Below, piece after piece: positions 16,158 to 22,825 of a DNA stretch of 33,050 nt. Under the pieces are notes generated by a model that ran no database searches, had not been told where the DNA came from, and worked only from the letters and a program-made list of their open reading frames with translations. The translations under genes were made by a program, and so were the position numbers. The first letter of the stretch is position 1; each line of letters starts with the position of its first letter. Source of the DNA: Promethearchaeota archaeon (GTDB lineage Archaea; Asgardarchaeota; Lokiarchaeia; Sigynarchaeales; SOKP01); assembly GCA_016839845.1 (NCBI GenBank), contig JAEOTL010000332.1, positions 1 to 33,050 of the forward strand, read 5' to 3'.

Positions 16158-16664
16158 ATGATGGAAGAAAAATTAAAAATAGATAAGATTTCCAAAGGAA
16201 CAGTTATTGATCACATTGATGCAGGGTACGCATTAACAATTCTCAATCTTACAGGTCTTGATGAATCTACAAATTTGATGACTGTGGGGGTCAATGTTAT
16301 ATCAAAAAAGTTTCAAATAAAAGATATTATAAAAATTGAAAATGTATTTCTAAATGAAACTCAAATGCAACAAATTTCAATTCTTTCACCAAATGCCTCG
16401 ATCTCATTGATTGAAAATTTTAAAGTAATTGAGAAGAAAAAAGTAGAAATACCAAAAATAATAAAAAAACTAATACTTTGTGTAAATCAAACATGTATTT
16501 CGAACTCAGAAAAAGAACCAATTGAAAGTGAATTCTTAGTGTTGGAGGAAAAACCCTTAAAAATTCAGTGTATTTATTGTGAACGTATCTATAAATTAGA
16601 GGAAATTGTATTTACCTCTAAGGATAAGAAAGAAAAAATTGTAAAACAAAGAATTCTACTCTAA
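16158..16664 (+). CDS. pyrI: Aspartate carbamoyltransferase regulatory chain
   Basis: PyrI is the regulatory subunit that binds nucleotide effectors and controls PyrB in pyrimidine synthesis. The N-terminal domain has GTVIDHIDAGYALTILNL (residues 14-31), the classic start of the family, and VGVNVISKKFQIKDIIKIEN. The C-terminal zinc domain carries CVNQTCISN (about 108-116) and CIYCERIY (about 138-145), giving the four Cys ligands that contact PyrB. At 168 residues it is slightly longer than the usual 150-155, with a Lys-rich tail. No pyrB is in the window, so the catalytic chain must be encoded elsewhere. The start is the ATG at 16158 or the next codon, also ATG. Confidence 0.95.
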   Translation: MMEEKLKIDKISKGTVIDHIDAGYALTILNLTGLDESTNLMTVGVNVISKKFQIKDIIKIENVFLNETQMQQISILSPNASISLIENFKVIEKKKVEIPKIIKKLILCVNQTCISNSEKEPIESEFLVLEEKPLKIQCIYCERIYKLEEIVFTSKDKKEKIVKQRILL

Positions 16665-16690
16665 GAAGATCTCTGAGTTACCATTGGGTT

Positions 16691-17131
16691 TTAAATAAAT
16701 AACTCTAAAACAGAAGAGAAGGATGGAATAAAGTTAAGTAATGTGTGTGTGAGCACACCGGTTATCATAAACATAAAGAAGAACATACCAATTCCGGGTA
16801 ATATCATATTTTTCCAATGCCACTCCTCTTTATCATATTCATATTTTAAGATAAAAAAACTTACTATAAAGGGGAATAAAAACCACCATGTCAACATCCA
16901 ACCAAATAGAAACCATCCTATTAAACCCAAAAATAATCTTCCGACAAAAGCGCTTAGGACACCAGTTATTGCTCTTATCCAGTAAAGTTTTGTTTCTTTT
17001 TCTAATCTAAGATCTAGATCTTTTGAAGGTTTCTTTTCTGATTTAATATCTTTTTTCTGTAGTTCTTTCTTTTTTTCTTTTAATAACTTTTGCCTTCTTT
17101 TCCTAATATCTACCTTCTTGCGCTTACGCAT
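16691..17131 (-). CDS. Membrane protein with a strongly basic N-terminal tail
   Basis: A 146-residue protein whose first 40 residues are almost all Lys, Arg and Glu (MRKRKKVDIRKRRQKLLKEK). Three hydrophobic segments follow at about residues 50-75 (IRAITGVLSAFVGRLFLGLIGW), 78-98 (WMLTWWFLFPFIVSFFILKY) and 110-133 (MILPGIGMFFFMFMITGVLTH). The pattern of R-x3-G-x3-F-x-G in the first helix and three short helices recalls EMC6-like proteins, which help insert membrane proteins and have archaeal relatives, but the match is by eye and weak. The basic tail could bind ribosomes or RNA. It is divergent from the NEMF/Rqc2 gene over a 71-base promoter region. Function uncertain. Confidence 0.6.
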   Translation of the reverse strand: MRKRKKVDIRKRRQKLLKEKKKELQKKDIKSEKKPSKDLDLRLEKETKLYWIRAITGVLSAFVGRLFLGLIGWFLFGWMLTWWFLFPFIVSFFILKYEYDKEEWHWKNMILPGIGMFFFMFMITGVLTHTLLNFIPSFSSVLELFI

Positions 17132-17167
17132 AATTATTAATATAAATATTATTTACTATAAAAATAA

Positions 17168-17176
17168 TTATATATC
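17168..17176 (+). promoter_or_regulatory. TATA box of the NEMF/Rqc2-type gene
   Basis: TTATATATC is centred about 30 bases before the ATG at 17203, which predicts a very short 5' leader. The same AT-rich segment separates this gene from the divergent membrane protein gene at 16691-17131. Confidence 0.4.
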
Positions 17177-17202
17177 TTGATAAACTAATTTTTAGGTAAA
17201 TT

Positions 17203-18945
17203 ATGATAAGAATCTCTAAAGAATTCTCTAACTTCGACGTGTACGCTATCGCTAAAGAATTGGATACAATCCTAGTAAATAGTTCAATCTCAAATGTCTA
17301 TGAAATTCAAGATTTAATAATTTTAAAAATTAATACGAAATTAGGTAAAAAAAATTTAATCATTGAAAAGGATTCTCGAATTAATTTAACTGAATTTGAA
17401 TATCCGATCCCTGAATATCCAAGTCAGTATATTTTAGCTTTGAGAAAGTTACTTAAAAATCGACGAATATTGAGCATTTCTCAGTATAAATTTGATAGGA
17501 TAGTAATTATTGAGTTAAGTGACATTAATGAGGGTTCATGGAAATTTGTAATTGAACTTTTTAATAAGGGAAATTTTTTACTTTTAGATACAAATAATAT
17601 TATTCAAGTAGCAAAAAGATATAAAAAATTTAGAGATAGAAATATACTTGCTAAGCAAACATATTTATACCCAAAATCTGAAGAAAAAGATTTCATTACG
17701 TTCAATATCGAGGATTTTAAGCTCATTTTCATGAACAGTGAGAATGAAATTGTACGAGAATTATCAAGAAACCTAAGAATTTCAGGTTTATACAGTGAGG
17801 AGTTATGCCATCGGGCTAATTTGGATAAAAGTACTATATGTAAAGACCTAACAAGCACAGATTTAGAAGAATTATTTTCAGCTTTTAAAAAATTAAGGAA
17901 TCAATTATTATTTGGAGAAATGGATGCTCATATCATATTAGATGAACAAGGAAACGAATCCGCAGTTTTACCATTTGAAGTAGAAATTTTAAAGCAGTAT
18001 CCAAAGAAAAAATATTCTTCTTTTAACCAAGCAGTTGATGAATTTTATTCAAAGATTGATTATCAATCTATTACTGTGCCAAAAGATCAAAAAATAAATA
18101 ATCAGATAAAAAGTCAACAAAAGATATTTGAAAATCAACGCGATTATCTGGAAGAATTAAGAATAGAGAAGAAGAAATATTACAAAATTGGAGATTTTCT
18201 GTATAATAACTTAAATAAAATTGAAAAGTTAATTTCAGTGATATTAAACGCAAGGAAAAAAGGATACAAATGGGACGAGATTAATGATAAGCTAAAAAAA
18301 GCAAAAAAGGAAAATTTGGAGGGTACGGAATTTTTCAACAAAATACTACCCTCAACACATCAGGTTATAGTAAATATTAAGGATCACGAAGTTTATTTAG
18401 ACCTTAAGAAAAGTTTAGGAGAAAATGCTAACCTAATTTACTCCAGAGGTAAAAAAGCTGATAAAAAAATTAAGGGAACTATTATCGCAATCGAGGAAAC
18501 TAAAGAAAAAATAGAGAAATTAGAGCTGAAAAAAGGGGAGTTAGAAGAAGAAATTAAATTCCTTATTAAAAAACCAAAAAAGAAATGGTATGAGAAGTTC
18601 CGGTGGTTTAAGTCAACTGATGGGTTTTTAATAATAGGAGGAAGAGATGCCAGCTCAAATGAAATTATTTTTAAAAAGTACATGGAACCGAATGATTTAG
18701 TTTTTCATACTAATATTCCTGGTTCACCTTTAGTGATAATTAAGAATCCCGAACAAAAAGAAATTCCAGAAAATGCCATTAACGAAGCATCAGATTTTAC
18801 CGCTAGTTATTCAAGAGCATGGAAAGAAAACTGGGGGGTAGTTGATGTTTTCTATGTGCAACCTGCTCAAGTTACTAAAACCCCACCTTCAGGGGAGTAT
18901 TTACACAAGGGCTCTTTTGTCATTTCAGGAAAAAAAAAATCATAA
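17203..18945 (+). CDS. NEMF/Rqc2/RqcH-type ribosome quality-control protein (NFACT), N-terminal and main part
   Basis: This protein family recognises peptidyl-tRNA on stalled 60S/50S subunits and adds C-terminal tails. The N-terminal NFACT-N domain (residues 1 to about 200) starts MIRISKEFSNFDVYAIAKEL and contains SQYILALRKLLKNRRI and FDRIVIIEL. A middle helical part with HhH-like and coiled-coil segments spans about 215-460. The NFACT-R domain (DUF814) starts near 463 with KWYEKFRWFKSTDGFLIIGG and holds DLVFHTNIPGSP and TASYSRAWKE. The frame stops at 18945 right after an A10 run, in the middle of the NFACT-R end (GSFVISGKKK). The continuation lies in the -1 frame. The ATG start is clear, with a TATA box at 17168-17176. 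Family call is confident. Confidence 0.93.
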   Translation: MIRISKEFSNFDVYAIAKELDTILVNSSISNVYEIQDLIILKINTKLGKKNLIIEKDSRINLTEFEYPIPEYPSQYILALRKLLKNRRILSISQYKFDRIVIIELSDINEGSWKFVIELFNKGNFLLLDTNNIIQVAKRYKKFRDRNILAKQTYLYPKSEEKDFITFNIEDFKLIFMNSENEIVRELSRNLRISGLYSEELCHRANLDKSTICKDLTSTDLEELFSAFKKLRNQLLFGEMDAHIILDEQGNESAVLPFEVEILKQYPKKKYSSFNQAVDEFYSKIDYQSITVPKDQKINNQIKSQQKIFENQRDYLEELRIEKKKYYKIGDFLYNNLNKIEKLISVILNARKKGYKWDEINDKLKKAKKENLEGTEFFNKILPSTHQVIVNIKDHEVYLDLKKSLGENANLIYSRGKKADKKIKGTIIAIEETKEKIEKLELKKGELEEEIKFLIKKPKKKWYEKFRWFKSTDGFLIIGGRDASSNEIIFKKYMEPNDLVFHTNIPGSPLVIIKNPEQKEIPENAINEASDFTASYSRAWKENWGVVDVFYVQPAQVTKTPPSGEYLHKGSFVISGKKKS

Positions 18946-19262
18946 AAAATGCAAAAACCGAGTTAACAATTGGATTGGAATTTATCTCCCAAGAACATGA
19001 ATCCAGTAAGGAAAGTAACGTGTTATATCCAAAAATCATCTGCGGTCCAGAAAAAGCAATTAAAACTCAAACAAAAAATTCCATAACTATCCTACCTTCA
19101 AAATCAGACAGCTTTACAAAAGGCAAACTTGCTAAAGAGATAAAAACACATTTTATTAGAAGAATAGCTAAAGAGCATAAAAAGTGGGTAGAATTACTCT
19201 CAATAGATGAAATCCTATTGTATCTCCCTGATGGAAAGTCTAAATTTAAATCAGGAATTTAA
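18930..19262 (+). pseudogene. C-terminal part of the NEMF/Rqc2-type gene in the -1 frame
   Basis: In the frame one base back, the sequence runs KKKIIKNAKTELTIGLEF, then through CGPEKAIKTQTKNSITILPS and SFTKGKLAKEIKTHFIRRIA to the stop at 19262. Archaeal NEMF homologues end with this kind of pattern (a strand like LxIGI/L, a GP-x2-AI/V segment, then a Lys-rich helix), so this is the missing end of the protein at 17203. The only start codon here is a TTG at 18975 with no ribosome site. The A10 run at 18930-18939 is the junction. A miscounted base, a true mutation, or -1 slippage during transcription or translation would all give this picture. Confidence 0.8.
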
Positions 19263-19299
19263 AAATTAGGTAAACTACCCTTTAATTATTCAATTCTAT

Positions 19300-19716
19300 T
19301 TAAATTTCTTGGACTAAGTAAAAATATGCTAATATGATTATTAGTCCGATGAAAGTAAAAGAAAACACCAATATATCCAATAGAGTTTGTCCTACTGAAA
19401 GTATGAATAGTAGTATCAGTTCTTTCCAATCTAATGGCTTACCTGTCAGTTCCTTAAAATTACCGATGCTAATCATCATAAAAAGAAAAAACAATAAAGG
19501 AGCTGCAACTTTTATTAAAAAGTCGATAATACTAAAGATCTCGTTTCCATTAACGTAGAATTTTAATATTTCAATATTAAAAAGTAAAGAAATAGCATAA
19601 AAAATAATCCCAAAAACTGTTGCGATAATAACTGTTCTATATGCAAATTTATCATCAGAGATTCTTTTTTTCTTGACCCGCTGGTCATCGATTTGATCTC
19701 GGGGAACTTTGGACAT
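19300..19716 (-). CDS. Membrane protein, partner of the CBM9-like protein
   Basis: A 138-residue protein with a charged N-terminus (KVPRDQIDDQRVKKKRISDDK) and about three to four hydrophobic segments: residues 28-48 (VIIATVFGIIFYAISLLFNI), 65-85 (LIKVAAPLLFFLFMMISIG) and 98-137 (ELILLFILSVGQTLLDILVF...). No family recognised. One base separates its ATG at 19716 from the stop of the surface protein gene upstream (19718), so the two are almost certainly co-translated. A role in anchoring, assembling or exporting that protein is inference. Confidence 0.6.
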   Translation of the reverse strand: MSKVPRDQIDDQRVKKKRISDDKFAYRTVIIATVFGIIFYAISLLFNIEILKFYVNGNEIFSIIDFLIKVAAPLLFFLFMMISIGNFKELTGKPLDWKELILLFILSVGQTLLDILVFSFTFIGLIIILAYFYLVQEI

Positions 19717-19717
19717 G

Positions 19718-20518
19718 CTAGCCTCGTAATCTTTGTATTTTACTTTTTAATTTGAAAATTTTATAAACATAATATACACAGAAAATGCCAATTATACTGA
19801 ATACTATTACTGTTAAACTATTGAGGGCTAAATCGAGAGGTATTATTTCATGAACTTTAGGTGTATTAATACTAATAAGGAAGATATCACTTTTCTTTAT
19901 TCCTTGGGGATATACAGGATCTTCCCCATAGGATATGTTAAAAGCATAATCTTTACCATATTCTAAGAAAACATCTCCTTCATTTCCTTCCGTGATATTT
20001 TGGTTAATTGGTATGGAAAATTCATAAACAGAGGAAATTCCTTCTACTTTTCCTGCACCGCGTCCGCTGTATGCTGTATCATTTATAAATAAACTGTTAT
20101 TAACAAAATAATCAAGATAGCTGAAACTATTTTCCGAAATATTAAGAAATTGCACAAATTTAGCATCATAAAAATCCTCTTGATTTTCTGAAGAGTTAAC
20201 AGAAATTATTAATCCTAAAAATTCATTAGAGCTATGATATCCCTGTAAGAGATCAAACTGCACCGAAACAAAAAGATCTTTATTAGTTTGCATAACCCAT
20301 AATTTAACTGGTAAATCCGTTAAATTAGTTTGAATTTTTGAAGCATCTCTCCATTCTCTTGTTGAATCATCAATAACCCCATCAATTTCGGGAGCTTCCC
20401 CAAAATTAGCTTTAATTTCTGTCGTAGCACCGCTACTAAAAACTATGGTGTAGCTAGACATTACTGAAATATTTACTAACAGGAATATTATGAAAATTTT
20501 TAGTCTAATTTTCTTCAA
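19718..20518 (-). CDS. Membrane-anchored extracellular protein with CBM9/DOMON-like fold
   Basis: The 266-residue protein has an N-terminal signal sequence (KKIRLKIFIIFLLVNISVMSS, with cleavage possibly after SSG or TIVFS) and a C-terminal membrane helix at about 228-250 (ALNSLTVIVFSIIGIFCVYYVY) followed by a short basic tail, so the main domain faces outside. That domain starts FGEAPEIDGVIDDSTREWRDA near residues 39-58, which is the typical opening of CBM9-like and ethylbenzene-dehydrogenase-type domains (DOMON superfamily, PxIDGxID...W.DA). Such domains bind sugars, heme or surface ligands; no heme motif is seen. Several N-x-S/T sites (NLT, NIS, NQT-like) could be glycosylated. The TTG start at 20518 gives a proper positively charged signal N-terminus. 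Confidence 0.75.
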   Translation of the reverse strand: MKKIRLKIFIIFLLVNISVMSSYTIVFSSGATTEIKANFGEAPEIDGVIDDSTREWRDASKIQTNLTDLPVKLWVMQTNKDLFVSVQFDLLQGYHSSNEFLGLIISVNSSENQEDFYDAKFVQFLNISENSFSYLDYFVNNSLFINDTAYSGRGAGKVEGISSVYEFSIPINQNITEGNEGDVFLEYGKDYAFNISYGEDPVYPQGIKKSDIFLISINTPKVHEIIPLDLALNSLTVIVFSIIGIFCVYYVYKIFKLKSKIQRLRG

Positions 20519-20682
20519 ATTAAATATGCCGTAAATTTATAATTTCTTCAATGATCAGTTTTGTTGAATATTAAAAATGATAATTTAGATTTAATTTAAT
20601 ATTTTTCCTAAGTTCTTTCTTAAAAATCAAATTCTCAACATATCCGTAAAAGAAGACAAAATCATTTTATAGGAGTTATTTT

Positions 20683-21132
20683 TTAAGGAAGATATTTTGG
20701 GAGGAAAACGACACAACTAAACTTATTCACATACGTGATTATGTAGTTTATCAGAAGTTTTATTTCCCGTTTTGCTTCGGAAAGGTTTCGGTTATTATAC
20801 TCTGCGTAAGTCTTTGGGCCAATCGCAACAAGCACTCCAGATAGGTCTTTTTCTCTTCTAATAAAAAGCCAAAATGTTTTCTTTTTCTCGGTATCTTGAA
20901 TAATTATCAACATCCATGGATTTAGTGTCCAATCATCTTCATTTGGCCCTAAAACTTTTTCTATAGCTTTGTAAGAAAAATATTTTTTTGTCATCTTGAT
21001 TGACTTTATTAGTCCATTAAAGAAACCTCTCTGAATTCTTAAATAACCTCCAAAATAATTTTTAGCGTCAGATAATTCGAGTTCTCTCTCGATTCCATTT
21101 GATGGTTTTAGTAATACCTTCCAGGGATTCAT
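20683..21132 (-). CDS. Hypothetical protein in the RNase P cluster (149 aa)
   Basis: No family recognised. The 149-residue soluble protein is mixed alpha/beta with many aromatic residues: MNPWKVLLKPSNGIERELEL at the start, GGYLRIQRGFFNGLIKSIKM, NPWMLIIIQDTEKKKTFWLFIRREK, and a C-terminal helix-strand (INYIITYVNKFSCVVFLP). The alternating hydrophobic strands suggest a compact beta sheet. It follows the 146-residue ORF at 21144 by 11 bases on the same strand, so it is probably the last gene of the Rpp30-Pop5 transcript. That context points towards RNA metabolism, but nothing in the protein itself does. Confidence 0.55.
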   Translation of the reverse strand: MNPWKVLLKPSNGIERELELSDAKNYFGGYLRIQRGFFNGLIKSIKMTKKYFSYKAIEKVLGPNEDDWTLNPWMLIIIQDTEKKKTFWLFIRREKDLSGVLVAIGPKTYAEYNNRNLSEAKREIKLLINYIITYVNKFSCVVFLPKYLP

Positions 21133-21143
21133 AATTAAGGATT

Positions 21144-21584
21144 TTAGCTACTAATTAAGCCAACTTCTTCAATTTTTACGTGTTTAAATATATTTTTAAT
21201 CTTGTTCAGTGATGAATTCAAATCTTCACTTTGTTTTTCTGTAAGACTTATATTTAGATAACATTCATACGTCAGAGAGTTTTTAATTTTTAATATCCCT
21301 GAACTATGAATAACTTCATATTTTTGGAGTATTTTTGATATTTCTTTTAACGTTTTCTTTGATAATTTTAATCCAAATAAACTTACTTTGATTATTTTAG
21401 ATTTGTTTACAGGATGCACCGTCAGTTTTATTGATTTTTCTATTATTGATTGAATTACGAGCAAGTATTTACAATCATTTAAGCTTTTAATTTGATCTAA
21501 TGATAATTGTAAATTTACATTAGTTAGACCGTCAAATCTCTGAATGAAGGCAGTAGTAATTTTTGAGTTATCCATTTTTTGCAC
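21144..21584 (-). CDS. Hypothetical protein downstream of Pop5 (146 aa), ACT-like fold possible
   Basis: Not recognised. The second half alternates strands and helices (KIIKVSLFGLKLSKKTLKEI, KYEVIHSSGILKI, SLTYECYLNISLTEKQSEDL, VKIEEVGLIS) in a ferredoxin-like order that recalls ACT or similar regulatory folds; this is a guess from pattern. The first half has similar elements (NVNLQLSLDQIKSL, KSIKLTVHP), so it may be a duplicated fold. Start: GTG at 21584, or ATG at 21575, which I consider equally likely; a 15-base tandem repeat covers the region upstream of the start. It is in the minus-strand run Rpp30, Pop5, this gene, then the 149-residue ORF, which suggests joint expression. Confidence 0.55.
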   Translation of the reverse strand: MQKMDNSKITTAFIQRFDGLTNVNLQLSLDQIKSLNDCKYLLVIQSIIEKSIKLTVHPVNKSKIIKVSLFGLKLSKKTLKEISKILQKYEVIHSSGILKIKNSLTYECYLNISLTEKQSEDLNSSLNKIKNIFKHVKIEEVGLISS

Positions 21585-21609
21585 GAAGTTTTAATGCACG
21601 AAGTTTTTA
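21580..21609. repeat. Two tandem copies of a 15-base unit
   Basis: TGCACGAAGTTTTAA (21580-21594) is followed by a copy differing only at its last two bases (21595-21609). It lies in the gap between the Pop5 stop and the next start on the minus strand; the GTG candidate start at 21584 is inside the first copy, while the second copy's GTG runs into a stop after one codon. Confidence 0.8.
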
Positions 21610-21637
21610 TTTTATCTAAATTTTTTATTTTTCTTTA

Positions 21638-21964
21638 TTATATCACCGTGTACTTCTTTATAGATTTTATTGTCCCTGAAGTTTTTAACGGAGAAAAAAT
21701 TATCCTTTTCCCATTAATTTCTTGTATGAGAGTTAATGCTGTTATTATTATTTCTTTTGTTTCATGTGAAAATCTTAATATACCGTACCTTTCTGATAAA
21801 TTTAAGTCTACAAGCCACAATCCAATCTTATTCGCCTCTTTCAGACCATAATATCTCCAGATCGATTTCCAAATTGATTTCAATATTAGAGATTGATTGA
21901 GAAATAATCCATTTTCTTTGATTATTTTGAATAGCAAATATCTTTGCCTTTCTCTTCTGCTGAT
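21638..21964 (-). CDS. rnp2: RNase P protein subunit Pop5 (Rnp2)
   Basis: Pop5 is a protein subunit of archaeal RNase P, which removes tRNA 5' leaders; it works as a pair with Rpp30. The family pattern is clear: RYLLFKII at the N-terminus, GLKEANKIGLWLVDLNLSERYGILRFSHE in the middle, and SGTIKSIKK at the end. The first ATG/GTG/TTG in frame is a TTG at 21937, but homologous N-termini reach further up (SRRERQRYLLFKI). The strong Shine-Dalgarno AAGGAGGG (21979-21972) ends eight bases before an ATC at 21964, so I place the start there. A nearby ATG (21969) is in the wrong frame and stops after 15 codons. The Rpp30 stop codon overlaps the Shine-Dalgarno, so translation is coupled. Confidence 0.88.
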   Translation of the reverse strand: MSRRERQRYLLFKIIKENGLFLNQSLILKSIWKSIWRYYGLKEANKIGLWLVDLNLSERYGILRFSHETKEIIITALTLIQEINGKRIIFSPLKTSGTIKSIKKYTVI

Positions 21965-21977
21965 CTCATATCCCTCC

Positions 21978-22685
21978 TTAAATTAATTTGACTTCTGGCT
22001 CGAATCCATTTTCAATTTTGATTGATTTTTTATTCACTATTATTTTTGGGTTTTTTAGACATGCATCCTTTGCTAAACTTATAGGAATGCCCAAAAGAGA
22101 ATAACAAATGCTTATGAATGTTCGCGGATGCCGATAATCAAACATATCGAGAAAGTTCCCACTGATAATAAAATTAGCTTTTAGTTTTAAAGCCATATGA
22201 GTGAATTTATATAAATTTCTAAAATTTTTTGATTGAGCAGTTTTATTCTGAACTAAAATCGGAGCAAGAGAAAATTCGATAAATGTGTTATTTTGTTTTG
22301 ATAATGATATAACCCCAGGAGTAAGTGTTTTTAAGATTTCTGGATCTGAAAATGATACAATGTCAACTCTAGAATCTTTGGCTCCTATTAATTGAACTTC
22401 TCTATTTAATGATTCCAGTGATAATATATCGTAAAATCTGCTTAATTTTTTTATTTTTACTTTAAAATCCTCAATATTATTTGTCCGTAAATTCCCTCGA
22501 AAATAAATTTTAATTTTTGATTCTGCTTCAATTTTTTTTCTCAAATCTAAAAAGGATCTATCAGTATTATCTTCTAAATCTAAAATTAGATTCCTTATTC
22601 CTAAATCTTCACAAATTTCTAACCTTTTCTTAGAATCATTAAAATTTTGAAGATTTACCGGTAATCTTGATTCAAAATAAGACAA
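21978..22685 (-). CDS. rnp3: RNase P protein subunit Rpp30 (Rnp3)
   Basis: Rpp30 is the TIM-barrel-like subunit of archaeal RNase P and pairs with Pop5, whose gene follows directly. Family hallmarks are YDILSLESLNREVQLIGAKDSRVDIVSFSD near residues 85-113, where the local sequence N-x-E...A..d.RVDI...s is diagnostic, then IEFSLAPIL near 137-145 and GNFLDMFDYRHPRTFISICYSLLGI near 174-198. At 235 residues it is normal in length. The start is ATG at 22685, with the upstream region AT-rich and divergent from the homocysteine-biosynthesis gene. In many archaea Rpp30 and Pop5 sit beside eL15 and exosome genes; here eL15 is 6 kb away. Confidence 0.93.
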   Translation of the reverse strand: MSYFESRLPVNLQNFNDSKKRLEICEDLGIRNLILDLEDNTDRSFLDLRKKIEAESKIKIYFRGNLRTNNIEDFKVKIKKLSRFYDILSLESLNREVQLIGAKDSRVDIVSFSDPEILKTLTPGVISLSKQNNTFIEFSLAPILVQNKTAQSKNFRNLYKFTHMALKLKANFIISGNFLDMFDYRHPRTFISICYSLLGIPISLAKDACLKNPKIIVNKKSIKIENGFEPEVKLI

Positions 22686-22825
22686 TTAGATAATAACCTT
22701 TGAAAATCTGCTTTATATTATATTATTAATTTAGGTTACGTAAAAAAGTTAGGTTGGGTAAAATTTAAAAAAATTCTATAATAAGGAAAATTTAAAATAT
22801 TATTGTTAAGTATCGGGTGAACTTT

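Noticed and set aside
21955..21969. ATG at 21969 as the start of Pop5.
   Set aside because: It is in a different frame from the Pop5 sequence, lies too close to the Shine-Dalgarno, and its frame stops after 15 codons.
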